Shown here one piece after another: positions 1 through 5,290 of a stretch of 7,995 nt of DNA. The stretch is taken from positions 1 through 7,995 of the forward strand of contig DAHXNM010000219.1 in NCBI GenBank assembly GCA_027365375.1, in the 5' to 3' direction. Source of the DNA: Ferrimicrobium sp. GTDB taxonomy: Bacteria; Actinomycetota; Acidimicrobiia; Acidimicrobiales; Acidimicrobiaceae. The position numbers and the translations under genes are program-made. The notes under the pieces were generated by a model. The model ran no database searches. It was not told the DNA's origin and was given only the letters and a program-made list of their open reading frames with translations. How positions within the stretch are numbered: position 1 is the stretch's first letter; every line of letters begins with the position of its first letter.

Positions 1-1
1 G

Positions 2-184
2 TCGGCGCGCGGCTGGAGTGCCCTGCTCTGGCTTTCAGATCAATTTATGAAGGATGAATTCGCGAACCGGGCAAGTAAGAGGACGGACATCCTACCTAAA
101 CATGTCGTTCACGCAGCAATGGTGCATAGATATAAAGCAGATACCAAAGGAGAATCCAATGCGAGTTATTGTGTGTGGCGGTAG
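2..184 (+). CDS. C-terminal end of an unknown protein (5' end outside window)
   Basis: An open frame enters from the left edge and runs 60 codons to a TAG at 182-184. The visible tail includes LSDQFMKDEF and a basic stretch RASKRTDILPKHVV. I do not recognise the family. It overlaps the start of the DUF2493-like gene at 159 by 26 bases. With the strong RBS of that gene, this suggests a plus-strand operon entering the window. The reading as coding rests on the uninterrupted frame and a protein-like composition only, so an accidental open frame remains possible. Confidence 0.45.
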   Translation, partial: SARGWSALLWLSDQFMKDEFANRASKRTDILPKHVVHAAMVHRYKADTKGESNASYCVWR

Positions 185-335
185 GGACTACGTGGACGCA
201 GATGCAATCCGCGAAAGGCTTAAGCAGTTACAAGTAGTAGAGCCAAGAGCCGGGCCTCAATCCCCGCTGCATCAAGAACATCTGCCAATTCGTGCAAGAC
301 AACAATTAGGTTACCTCGTGTTAGAGGTTCGTTAG
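159..335 (+). pseudogene. DUF2493-like protein, truncated after about 27 residues
   Basis: The first residues MRVIVCGGRDY are the characteristic beta-strand and GGRD signature of the DUF2493 (SLOG/DprA-related, nucleotide-binding Rossmann-like) family, common on phages and plasmids. The next segment DADAIRERLKQL fits the first helix. The family normally continues for roughly 100 more residues with a second strand and a GA(R)GAD-type motif. Here resemblance stops near residue 27 (about position 239), and the rest of the 58-codon frame is unrelated sequence antisense to another broken gene. The ATG at 159 is chosen over the upstream in-frame ATG at 54 because AAAGGAG at 146-152 lies six bases before it and the family signature begins exactly there. 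The protein is almost certainly non-functional. Confidence 0.7.
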
Positions 336-339
336 GCAC
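220..339 (-). pseudogene. N-terminal remnant of a nucleotidyltransferase-like toxin partner
   Basis: A GTG at 339-337 overlaps the TAA stop of the XRE gene (334-332) in another frame, the layout of a translationally coupled second gene. It encodes 39 residues. The segment LTRGNLIVVLHELADVLDAA followed by GIEARLL matches, from memory, the opening helix of the small nucleotidyltransferases (DUF6036/MNT-like) that follow XRE regulators of this type. The family next shows a GG(x)A motif that begins the catalytic domain. That is absent: after about residue 31 the frame runs antisense through the DUF2493 gene to a TAA at 222-220. All catalytic residues are lost. The family assignment is inference from a short segment, while the coupled start and the abrupt end are directly visible. 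Confidence 0.5.
230..250. other. Recombination/deletion junction between two broken genes
   Basis: Family-like sequence of the plus-strand DUF2493 gene ends near 233-240. Family-like sequence of the minus-strand nucleotidyltransferase fragment ends near 243-246. The two 3'-truncated genes meet tail to tail at one point. This is what a deletion, an illegitimate recombination or a misassembly would leave. No direct repeat or insertion sequence end is visible at the point itself. Confidence 0.55.
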
Positions 340-931
340 GGCTCAGACTCTGTTCAACTAAATAGACCCCTCGCTTCGAAAAAGGAGGAGGGCTTTCTTT
401 GCGCTCGATCTCTGCTAAAGCTGAGATACCAGAGATACACCAGCCTTCAGTGGTTCTCCATGGATCATCTACCCAAGCAGGGGGAGCTACCCCTTTGGTT
501 AGACAGACATACTCTACTAAACCGGCTATGAGCGCATCATAGCCGGAGTTCCCAGTGGTTGTCGGAGGATCCTGTATCAGCTCGACAAGGCGAACGGAGG
601 TCACCGCGTTTAAGTCATCCAACAGAACTAGCCAAGTTAGGAAGGCTCGATGCTCATTATTCGCCGCTAGCGCCTGCTCGATGAACTCGGCTGTCCCCTT
701 TGCGGTAGACCTATTATCGACGTACTCACTCGTCAACGTAACGCCCAAACCGATGGCGTCGAGCAACCTACCCAGAACCGGAATGCTGGGCTGGACCCGA
801 TAGGACTCGATCCGTGCAACTTCGGAAGCACTAACGCCTGCTTGCGCTGCAAGATCACGTTGTGTCAATCCAGCTTGATCCCTGGAGTGCCTTAGCAAAT
901 CGCCAGCAAAGTGATTCCAATCTTGGTTCAT
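332..931 (-). CDS. XRE-family HTH regulator/antitoxin with conserved C-terminal domain
   Basis: The 199-residue protein has a helix-turn-helix at about residues 10-62: RDQAGLTQRDLAAQAGVSA is helix 2-turn-helix 3, and ARIES the usual end of the recognition helix region. The middle (80-120) is helical. The C-terminal part (about 130-199) with APPAWVDDP and FSKRGVYL resembles the tail domain of XRE proteins paired with nucleotidyltransferases in actinobacteria. The likely role is DNA-binding antitoxin/autorepressor of a two-gene module. Its partner, coupled by overlap at the 3' end, is broken. There is no Shine-Dalgarno before the ATG at 931. An extended -10 at 938-943 puts the expected transcript start on the A of the ATG. 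It may survive as an orphan regulator. Confidence 0.85.
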   Translation of the reverse strand: MNQDWNHFAGDLLRHSRDQAGLTQRDLAAQAGVSASEVARIESYRVQPSIPVLGRLLDAIGLGVTLTSEYVDNRSTAKGTAEFIEQALAANNEHRAFLTWLVLLDDLNAVTSVRLVELIQDPPTTTGNSGYDALIAGLVEYVCLTKGVAPPAWVDDPWRTTEGWCISGISALAEIERKESPPPFSKRGVYLVEQSLSRA

Positions 932-937
932 GGTTCT

Positions 938-946
938 ATGCTAGCA
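938..946 (-). promoter_or_regulatory. Extended -10 promoter for the XRE gene, leaderless type
   Basis: On the minus strand TGC precedes TAGCAT (TAGCAT occupies 943 down to 938), an extended TANNNT -10 element. Six bases lie between it and the ATG at 931, so initiation seven bases after the hexamer falls on the first base of the start codon. No RBS and no clear -35 are present. Leaderless initiation is the direct implication, not proven. Confidence 0.5.
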
Positions 947-1047
947 GATGTGATAGCAACTTTGGAGGTTCCCTTACAAGCCGACCACGACTTCCTGGGT
1001 CCCCAATACTCCAGTCACCTCGACTGAACTCGGCATCGGCAACACTG

Positions 1048-1245
1048 TTAGTTCCTTACTCGCTGAGGCAGATGCTCGTCGGCGCGAAGCCGCCCTACAT
1101 CAGTCTCGTAAGGGTCATTGATACCGACTACCGATACCAGTGCCCGTTGGATGGCATCAATGTTGTCATCGTCATCAAAAAACTCGTCAGGCTCTCGCAG
1201 TGCACGATTGAGATCCAAAACTTGATCCACCGAAGGTAAAATCAA
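1048..1245 (-). pseudogene. Fic/Doc-family toxin fragment lacking the catalytic motif
   Basis: The 65-residue frame starts on TTG at 1245, overlapping the TGA (1244-1242) of the preceding 51-residue ORF. LPSVDQVLDLNRALREPDEF and the following acidic run DDDDNIDAIQRAL plus INDPYE resemble the N-terminal helices of Fic/Doc-type proteins. Such proteins continue for about 70 more residues, including a GNKR or HPFxxGNGR catalytic motif. Here homology appears to fade after NDPYE and a TAA follows at 1050-1048. None of the three frames downstream to 932 carries a Fic motif, so a simple single frameshift is not supported. Fic/Doc enzymes transfer AMP or phosphate to target proteins, and this fragment should be inactive. 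The assignment rests on remembered N-terminal patterns. Confidence 0.5.
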
Positions 1246-1397
1246 TGGTCGTGAAGGTATGCCAAGTCAGAGGCGTACTCGGTTCGAAAAGCTTCGAACC
1301 AGGCAAGGAACTCGGGGTCTGCAAACGAGCCGTGGAAGTGTGCGTCGTTTTGGTCATGGCGAACGTCGAGGTTGCTCACTGCAATATGCCGATCCAT
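1242..1397 (-). CDS. Small 51-residue protein, candidate antitoxin of the Fic/Doc fragment
   Basis: The ATG at 1397 opens a 51-codon frame ending with TGA at 1244-1242. It is preceded in frame by a TAG, so no longer form exists. The protein opens MDRHIAVSNLDVRHDQNDAH and continues with HGSFADPEFLAWFEAF, giving a short strand-like start and an aromatic, acidic amphipathic helix near the C-terminus. I do not recognise the family. Its stop overlaps the TTG start of the Fic-like frame, so the two would be translated together with the small protein made first, as is usual for antitoxins. It lacks a proper RBS, but a TAGAAT -10 box ends seven bases before the A of the ATG. The antitoxin role is inferred from context. 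Confidence 0.5.
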   Translation of the reverse strand: MDRHIAVSNLDVRHDQNDAHFHGSFADPEFLAWFEAFRTEYASDLAYLHDH

Positions 1398-1403
1398 GCT
1401 CCG

Positions 1404-1409
1404 ATTCTA
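1404..1409 (-). promoter_or_regulatory. -10 box for the small ORF/Fic pair, leaderless type
   Basis: TAGAAT on the minus strand (within TATAGAAT) is a TANNNT -10. Six bases separate it from the ATG at 1397, the same distance as at the XRE promoter. GGAG at 1399-1402 is too close to the ATG to be a good RBS. No convincing -35 is visible. Confidence 0.5.
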
Positions 1410-1458
1410 TACGGGAGACAACCATTAGCGGATCGCAGAACCGTTAAGGCTCCGGTAC

Positions 1459-1794
1459 CTAACGAAGCTCGTCAGGCCACCAATCGGGCAGGGCGTCCGC
1501 AGGAATAACTCGTTTCCCATTGCCACCCGACCATCGGGGTGTCTCGTGAGGCTTGCGCAAAAGCACGCAGGTCCAAAACCACTCAACGCGAGGTAGCAGC
1601 TGAGCCGCCTGAGCGGGATCTGCGACCCAATCGCGAACCGTGTCTCTGTCGTAGGTCTCAAACAGCCAGCGCCAGTCCTCCACCGTACCATCTTCCAACA
1701 CGGTCTTGATGATGAGCGACTGATGCTTTATGGTGTCTAGTTGATCTGCGTGGTAACGGTAGAACAGGCGTTGGGTATCGAAAGGTATTCTCAT
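1459..1794 (-). CDS. DUF6922-like protein, partner of AbiEii nucleotidyltransferase
   Basis: The 111-residue protein carries LFYRYHADQLDTIKHQSLII, then VLEDGTVEDWRWLFETY, then a helical segment ending FWTCVLL. This is the DUF6922 pattern (aromatic N-terminal LFW/F motif, HxxxII, DxxxWLxxTY, terminal FW). Such small helical proteins sit next to AbiEii-type nucleotidyltransferases and are thought to act as their antitoxin or accessory. Its ATG overlaps the TGA of the AbiEii gene by four bases (ATGA, 1794-1791), so the pair is translationally coupled. The partner order (toxin-like gene first, DUF6922 second) appears to be the reverse of what I remember as usual. The C-terminal 25 residues (after residue 86) look like a divergent extension. 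It is the last gene of the long minus-strand block. Confidence 0.75.
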   Translation of the reverse strand: MRIPFDTQRLFYRYHADQLDTIKHQSLIIKTVLEDGTVEDWRWLFETYDRDTVRDWVADPAQAAQLLPRVEWFWTCVLLRKPHETPRWSGGNGKRVIPADALPDWWPDELR

Positions 1795-2474
1795 AAATGG
1801 GGACCTTTGGGAGATCGGTGTTCTCGTAACGTAAGTCCGTCCATCCAGTCTCTTACCATACGTTGCAAGTCCTGCTCAACGGTAGTGAACGATTGTGGTT
1901 CGATTGACAAGCCCACAGCGTCGTCTTTGTCTGTAAGATCGTGCGTGTACGTGAGCTGTTGTAAAAATAAGCGTGGCGAAAAGGCATCCCCGTAGGTGTG
2001 TTGCGCACGATTCATTATCTCATCGATGCTCATCAGTCCCGCTTTAATAATGGCATGTAAGTCGATGTAATCGCGAGCTTGAACGCGCCTCCCCACGGTG
2101 TAGGCTTTTTGCACGGCAATATCGCGCACGTCGGCCACAGCGAGGCCTCGCCATGTATGAAACTCGAAGTCATGCGCGAACGGGTAGGCAAGTAAAGTGA
2201 CCGAAACTCCATCGAGTCGCCAATTGATTTGCTTCGGTGACTTGTACGTCTGTTCTGCCCGTGTGAAACGTTTCAATAAGTTGTCCAACTTCGGCAGCGC
2301 CGGCAATGCTTCTACTGGGTGTCGGGTGAAGAAGTCAAGATCCTTGGAACGGCGATGCCCTTCCTGTAAAGCTAACGCAGTCCCGCCAGATAAATAGAAT
2401 TTCTGCATAGGCGGCCATGATGCCAGGATGGTGGCGGTTTCCACTGCTCCGGCCATTAGCACAGATTCAATCAT
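1791..2474 (-). CDS. AbiEii/AbiGii-type nucleotidyltransferase (toxin-like)
   Basis: This is a DNA polymerase beta-like nucleotidyltransferase of 227 residues. Motif I is clear at residues 28-49: LSGGTALALQEGHRRSKDLD, with the two catalytic-type aspartates in DLDFF. Further family marks are DIAVQKAYTVGRR and RDYIDLHAII (about 118-143), the lysine and the RD-x-x-DL motif of the helical C-terminal domain. All expected active-site positions are present, so it looks functional. Family members (AbiEii, MenT) transfer nucleotides to tRNA or protein and arrest growth during phage infection. I prefer the ATG at 2474 over the adjacent TTG at 2477, because AAGGTGG lies at suitable distance. It follows the 93-residue gene by 9 bases and overlaps DUF6922 by four. 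Confidence 0.88.
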   Translation of the reverse strand: MIESVLMAGAVETATILASWPPMQKFYLSGGTALALQEGHRRSKDLDFFTRHPVEALPALPKLDNLLKRFTRAEQTYKSPKQINWRLDGVSVTLLAYPFAHDFEFHTWRGLAVADVRDIAVQKAYTVGRRVQARDYIDLHAIIKAGLMSIDEIMNRAQHTYGDAFSPRLFLQQLTYTHDLTDKDDAVGLSIEPQSFTTVEQDLQRMVRDWMDGLTLREHRSPKGPHL

Positions 2475-2483
2475 CAAACCACC

Positions 2484-2765
2484 TTATCTTTTTGCCAAAA
2501 CATGTGTTACCCAAAAGTCATCGAGAGCCCGAGCGGATCTTGCCCGTCTATCACGTATTCCATGGGCACGAACAATGTCGCCCCTGACCAAAGCAACCAA
2601 CTCAGCTCGTATAATCTCACAACGCGGCGAAAACTCCGGATGGTACTTCAGAAACGTTCGCAACTGCTCAACGGTCTCAGCACCCGACAATCGCCACATT
2701 TCACGCTGCAATTGCCTCAGCCGCATGCGATCTCTCCGAGCTAATCGAGTTTCAACCTCTATCAC
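2484..2765 (-). CDS. Small basic protein of unknown function
   Basis: I choose a GTG start at 2765, giving 93 residues. A GAGGAA sequence at 2777-2772 lies six bases before it, and the stop of the MmcB-like gene (2776) lies ten bases before it. The longest open frame would start on a TTG at 2834 inside the MmcB-like gene without proper RBS spacing. The protein is rich in Arg and mostly helical in appearance: RLARRDRMRLRQLQREMWRL in the first third, an LRTFLKYHPEF segment in the middle, and DRRARSARALDDFWVTHVL at the end. I do not recognise the family. The charge suggests nucleic-acid contact, which is inference only. It sits between a nuclease-like gene and the AbiEii pair and is probably co-transcribed with both. 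Confidence 0.6.
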   Translation of the reverse strand: MIEVETRLARRDRMRLRQLQREMWRLSGAETVEQLRTFLKYHPEFSPRCEIIRAELVALVRGDIVRAHGIRDRRARSARALDDFWVTHVLAKR

Positions 2766-2771
2766 GATTTC

Positions 2772-2777
2772 TTCCTC
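2772..2777 (-). promoter_or_regulatory. RBS that fixes the start of the 93-residue gene
   Basis: GAGGAA, six bases before GTG 2765 and overlapping the TGA of the upstream gene (2778-2776). No comparable site precedes the alternative TTG 2834 or GTG 2807. Confidence 0.5.
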
Positions 2778-3582
2778 ATCGCCCGGTCCTGACTTCTTCA
2801 ACCTCACCAAGGGCGCGGCTCGCAGCTCGAACAACCTCTTCTAATGCTCGGCGTGTCGCGGCCAGTGCATGCTTCGCCTCCACTCTATCACGGCAGAAAC
2901 TCCGCAATACCTCAGCGCTGTCCTCCAGTGACGACCACGCAAGATCATTCTCGAACGGCGCGCCATCAAAGCGTAATCCGGTTAGTTCCTGTAAGCGCGT
3001 GAGGGTCTTGTATGCTTCTTGAAAGCGTTGTGCCTGGCGCTTGTCCACCACGTGTGTTGAATCCAGTTGTTTGGCGACCGCCTCCGATACCAGTTTGCCT
3101 CGATCTCGCAATTCTTGTTGGTGCGCATCCGAGCGCATCCTGTCGAGTTTCTTTGTGATCTCGAGCAAGAGACCCATGGTGATCTCGGGTGAGCGTACCT
3201 CAGCCTTAACCATCACGTCCATGCGTGTTTTTGTCCGGGGGTTAACCACCATCAGTCCCCAGCCGTCCGGCAACTCTTCGGCCTTGGCCACAGACAGGTC
3301 AGGGACAACCAGCCACCACCGATGCGTGTGGCAAAACCACCAATCGGCCTTGTTGAATTGGTCCAGTTCATGCAGCCAGTCCGACCGGGATACCTTGATC
3401 TCATGGCCGTCTAGCAGGTTGCCTCTCGATTGCGTGAACCCAACGTAGAGCGCATCGACCCTGCGTTGGGGAAACACGTCTCGTGGAGTCTGAACCTCGG
3501 AGAGAAAGGCCCCGCCCGGCAGAGGCGTGCCGGGTTTGATGTAGTGCCGGCGCAGGCGTGCAAGAAGTTCGCTGGTGTTCAT
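2776..3582 (-). CDS. MmcB-like PD-(D/E)XK nuclease-fold protein with helical C-terminus
   Basis: The 268-residue protein resembles the MmcB-type DNA repair family often carried by actinobacterial phages. The N-terminal half shows a PD-(D/E)XK core: AFLSEVQTPRD (E29), RVDALYVGF (D43), HEIKVSRSDWLHEL (E61-x-K63), then WWFCHTHRWWLVVPDLSV and ELPDGWGLMVV, the strand order expected for the fold. All acidic and lysine catalytic-type positions are kept. Residues from about 137 to the end are long charged helices, probably coiled coil, which is longer than the core family needs and may bind a partner. The ATG at 3582 overlaps the stop of the preceding small gene by four bases (ATGA). The family is linked to DNA repair or mutagenesis; whether this copy cuts DNA is not shown. 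Confidence 0.8.
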   Translation of the reverse strand: MNTSELLARLRRHYIKPGTPLPGGAFLSEVQTPRDVFPQRRVDALYVGFTQSRGNLLDGHEIKVSRSDWLHELDQFNKADWWFCHTHRWWLVVPDLSVAKAEELPDGWGLMVVNPRTKTRMDVMVKAEVRSPEITMGLLLEITKKLDRMRSDAHQQELRDRGKLVSEAVAKQLDSTHVVDKRQAQRFQEAYKTLTRLQELTGLRFDGAPFENDLAWSSLEDSAEVLRSFCRDRVEAKHALAATRRALEEVVRAASRALGEVEEVRTGR

Positions 3583-3779
3583 CGCGTGCTCTCCATTCGT
3601 ACATGAATCTTCTTGTCGCTATAGAGAGTTATGTCCGCCACCGTGCCTTCTTCGTCAGACACTCCGATCCAGATGCACTTGCCACTCATGCGTTCGATGT
3701 GCACCTGGAGACCCTTGCCGAACATGAACTCGTCAAAGTCTTCCAGTGTTTCCTCCGTGAGCACTTTCCTCTTAGCCAT
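3579..3779 (-). CDS. Small protein of unknown function (66 aa)
   Basis: MAKRKVLTEETLEDFDEFMF is followed by a strand-rich middle (GLQVHIERM, CIWIGVSDEEG) and ends DITLYSDKKIHVRMESTR, suggesting a small mostly beta domain after one helix. The ATG at 3779 is preferred over a GTG at 3791 because TGAGGA lies six bases upstream of the ATG. It overlaps the stop of the 69-residue gene (3772) by eight bases and the start of the MmcB-like gene by four, so it belongs to a tightly coupled string of genes. I do not recognise the family. Confidence 0.65.
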   Translation of the reverse strand: MAKRKVLTEETLEDFDEFMFGKGLQVHIERMSGKCIWIGVSDEEGTVADITLYSDKKIHVRMESTR

Positions 3780-3981
3780 CGTCGTCCTCACCCTTTTTGC
3801 TCGTCGTCCTCCACTTCAGCTTTACCTCCGGGCCCGTTCCTCCAGGGTCAATCTCCTTGGCTATCGCCTTCACAAGCGAATCCAGTGCAAGAAGAATTTC
3901 GCAAACGTCTTCTACGACCGGGGAGTCCTCTTCGAAGCGCACAACGATTGCCGCCTCGTCCTCACAGACTTCATTCGCCAT
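3772..3981 (-). CDS. Small acidic protein of unknown function (69 aa)
   Basis: The protein is acidic at the start (MANEVCEDEAAIVVRFEEDS), with a central hydrophobic helix VCEILLALDSLVKAIAKEI, then a Gly/Pro turn and a charged tail ending KKGEDDDG. Its ATG shares a base with the TAA stop of the 153-residue gene (TAATG at 3981), so translation is probably coupled. No family is recognised. The position between helicase and nuclease genes suggests an accessory of the replication module. No catalytic motif is visible. Confidence 0.65.
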   Translation of the reverse strand: MANEVCEDEAAIVVRFEEDSPVVEDVCEILLALDSLVKAIAKEIDPGGTGPEVKLKWRTTSKKGEDDDG

Positions 3982-4442
3982 TACGACGCCACCCCCATGT
4001 CTTGCACGTGCTTGATGATCCGCACCTTATCCCCGTTGGGCATGACCTCTAGCTTCACTGTGAAAAGCACCTTGTGCCCAGTAAGACTCTGAGCGAGATG
4101 AGCAACTCGGAGGCCACTAGGGTTGTCGGTCCTGTCCGTTCGGGCCGTCTCTTTGCCGTCTGGGTGCCGATCGCTCGGATTGCAGTCCATGTAGACCACA
4201 CCCCTGGTAGAACTCGCTTCCTTCACAACCTTGGTGATTGTGCCGACAAACCGCTTAGCCTCGGGATCGAGAACGTCGTCTACCACTACAGCCAGTGGTG
4301 ACCGTGGGGCGCATAGACCTGCCACCTTGGCCACAGTGTTGGCCAATCGTTCGTTGTACTTATCGTCGGTTTCGTCCGCGATCTTGTCTCCTACTAACGT
4401 CAAGGCCGAGAGAATCAGCCTGGCTTTGGTGTCGTCATCCAT
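3981..4442 (-). CDS. Unknown protein (153 aa) downstream of the helicase
   Basis: A strong RBS (AAAGGAGGAGG) lies just before the ATG at 4442. Residues 1-45 look helical (TKARLILSALTLVGDKIADE, ERLANTVAKVAGLC). Residues 48-150 look strand-rich: PLAVVVDDVLDP, RFVGTITKVVKEA, GVVYMDCNPS, KVLFTVKLEVM, DKVRIIKHVQDMG. The last part, with alternating strands after a glycine turn, would suit an OB-like barrel, which would fit a single-strand DNA-binding partner of the helicase. That is speculation from residue pattern and position. No known family is recognised. It starts 30 bases after the helicase stop, and this gap and the end of the helicase gene contain an inverted repeat. Confidence 0.7.
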   Translation of the reverse strand: MDDDTKARLILSALTLVGDKIADETDDKYNERLANTVAKVAGLCAPRSPLAVVVDDVLDPEAKRFVGTITKVVKEASSTRGVVYMDCNPSDRHPDGKETARTDRTDNPSGLRVAHLAQSLTGHKVLFTVKLEVMPNGDKVRIIKHVQDMGVAS

Positions 4443-4459
4443 TGTCCTCCTCCTTTACG

Positions 4460-4486
4460 AGATGTCTGCCCTTTATATAGACATCT
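4460..4486 (-). repeat. Perfect 8-bp inverted repeat around the helicase stop codon
   Basis: AGATGTCT (4460-4467) and AGACATCT (4479-4486) are perfect inverted arms with an 11-base AT-rich core. The core contains the helicase stop (4475-4473) and, on the minus strand, TATATAAA, a possible -10. An adjacent 13-base palindrome TCTGTGCCACAGA lies at 4484-4496. It could be an operator for an internal promoter or an mRNA hairpin. There is no T-run, so it is not a standard terminator. Confidence 0.5.
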
Positions 4487-5276
4487 GTGCCACAGACAGC
4501 TCAACGGGCACCAACACCCCGCCCTCAGCTCGCTTGTACCAACGGTCACCGACAAGCTCGCTATAGTCAAGCTCTGGAAGAGACAACCGCACATAATATT
4601 GCCGCCTGGACTCGCCGACTGCCTTTCCTGATCCAGCCTCTGTCAGCGTCCTGGCCTCGCTTGTGCTCATGTTGGAGAGACTTGTCGACCAATAGGGTGT
4701 TAGGTTCCTCAGCACTGACGCATCTCGCTCGGTGTGCAAGAACAGGACCGCAGCGCCCGTCCTGGCTGCAAGCAGTTCTAGCGCTCCCATGACATGAACC
4801 ATTTCTGCGTTGGACTTTCCGTCCTTCGAGTGGAACCGAGATAGCGTATCAAGGATGATGAGCCGTTTCCCTTCGCCCCATGCCGTGAAGCGATCCAGCG
4901 TCCCCTTTTCCGTGAGATCCCAACTCGGAGCCTCGGGATCTTTCACTACCAGGTCGAAATTGGCATCGGCTTCAATTCGCTGCCAGATCGAAAGTAACTT
5001 GCCGATCGCATTCAGACGATGCCGCAAGACAGCCGCCGGATCCTCGGCGCAGAGTATCCCCACTTTCCCCCAGCGATTCAATCCGAGCCTTAGCAAGTCG
5101 ACACCGTCGCAGGCGATGGATACCGCAGCCTCAAGGGCAAAATAGCTCTTACCGGTCGAGTTCGGTGCAACGAGCGTGCCGACGGTCCCTGCCAGCAGAC
5201 CCGGCAGTACAAAGTCCAGCTCAGGACTACCGTCCCCGAATGTATCCAACCAGTCGAGTTCGTAGTCTTCAACCAT
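4473..5276 (-). CDS. RepA-type RecA-fold replicative helicase/ATPase
   Basis: The 267-residue protein matches the RepA/AAA_25 group of RecA-fold hexameric helicases (RSF1010 RepA type). Walker A is APNSTGKS (37-44), followed by the typical helix YFALEAAVSIA. The strand GKVGILCAEDP (70-80) gives the conserved acidic residue after the second strand. Walker B is RLIILDTLSRF (138-148, D143). The following helix holds MGALELLAARTG, and the next strand is AVLFLHTERD with H181. Arg residues near 224-230 could provide the finger. These proteins unwind DNA 5'-3' at plasmid or phage origins. The usual HH-x-x-K-type motif is replaced here by LHTERD, a variant. The RBS AAAGGAGAA precedes ATG 5276. It lies 14 bases after the nuclease-like gene, so it is probably in one operon with it. 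Confidence 0.8.
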   Translation of the reverse strand: MVEDYELDWLDTFGDGSPELDFVLPGLLAGTVGTLVAPNSTGKSYFALEAAVSIACDGVDLLRLGLNRWGKVGILCAEDPAAVLRHRLNAIGKLLSIWQRIEADANFDLVVKDPEAPSWDLTEKGTLDRFTAWGEGKRLIILDTLSRFHSKDGKSNAEMVHVMGALELLAARTGAAVLFLHTERDASVLRNLTPYWSTSLSNMSTSEARTLTEAGSGKAVGESRRQYYVRLSLPELDYSELVGDRWYKRAEGGVLVPVELSVAQMSI

Positions 5277-5290
5277 CGTCTTCTCCTTTC

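Noticed and set aside
240..304. Plus-strand frame reading EPGLNPRCIKNICQFVQDNN as a gene end.
   Set aside because: It is antisense to the nucleotidyltransferase fragment, which has clearer family-like sequence; it does not continue the DUF2493 frame.
932..1100. The missing Fic catalytic half as a simple frameshift downstream of the fragment.
   Set aside because: Reading all three minus-strand frames from 1100 to 932 gave no GNKR or HPFxxGN motif and several stops, so the rest is deleted or replaced.
862..1239. Open plus-strand frame of about 125 codons over the XRE start and the Fic region.
   Set aside because: It has no RBS or recognisable motif, is antisense to better-supported frames and crosses both promoters.
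1398..1470. Possible terminator after the DUF6922 gene (GTTAGG ... CCTTAAC on the minus strand).
   Set aside because: The stem is short and bulged and there is no T-run, too weak to call.
2484..2834. A 116-residue version of the small basic protein starting on TTG 2834.
   Set aside because: It would overlap the MmcB-like gene by 59 bases with an RBS-like sequence directly against the TTG. GTG 2765 has a well-spaced RBS just at the upstream stop.
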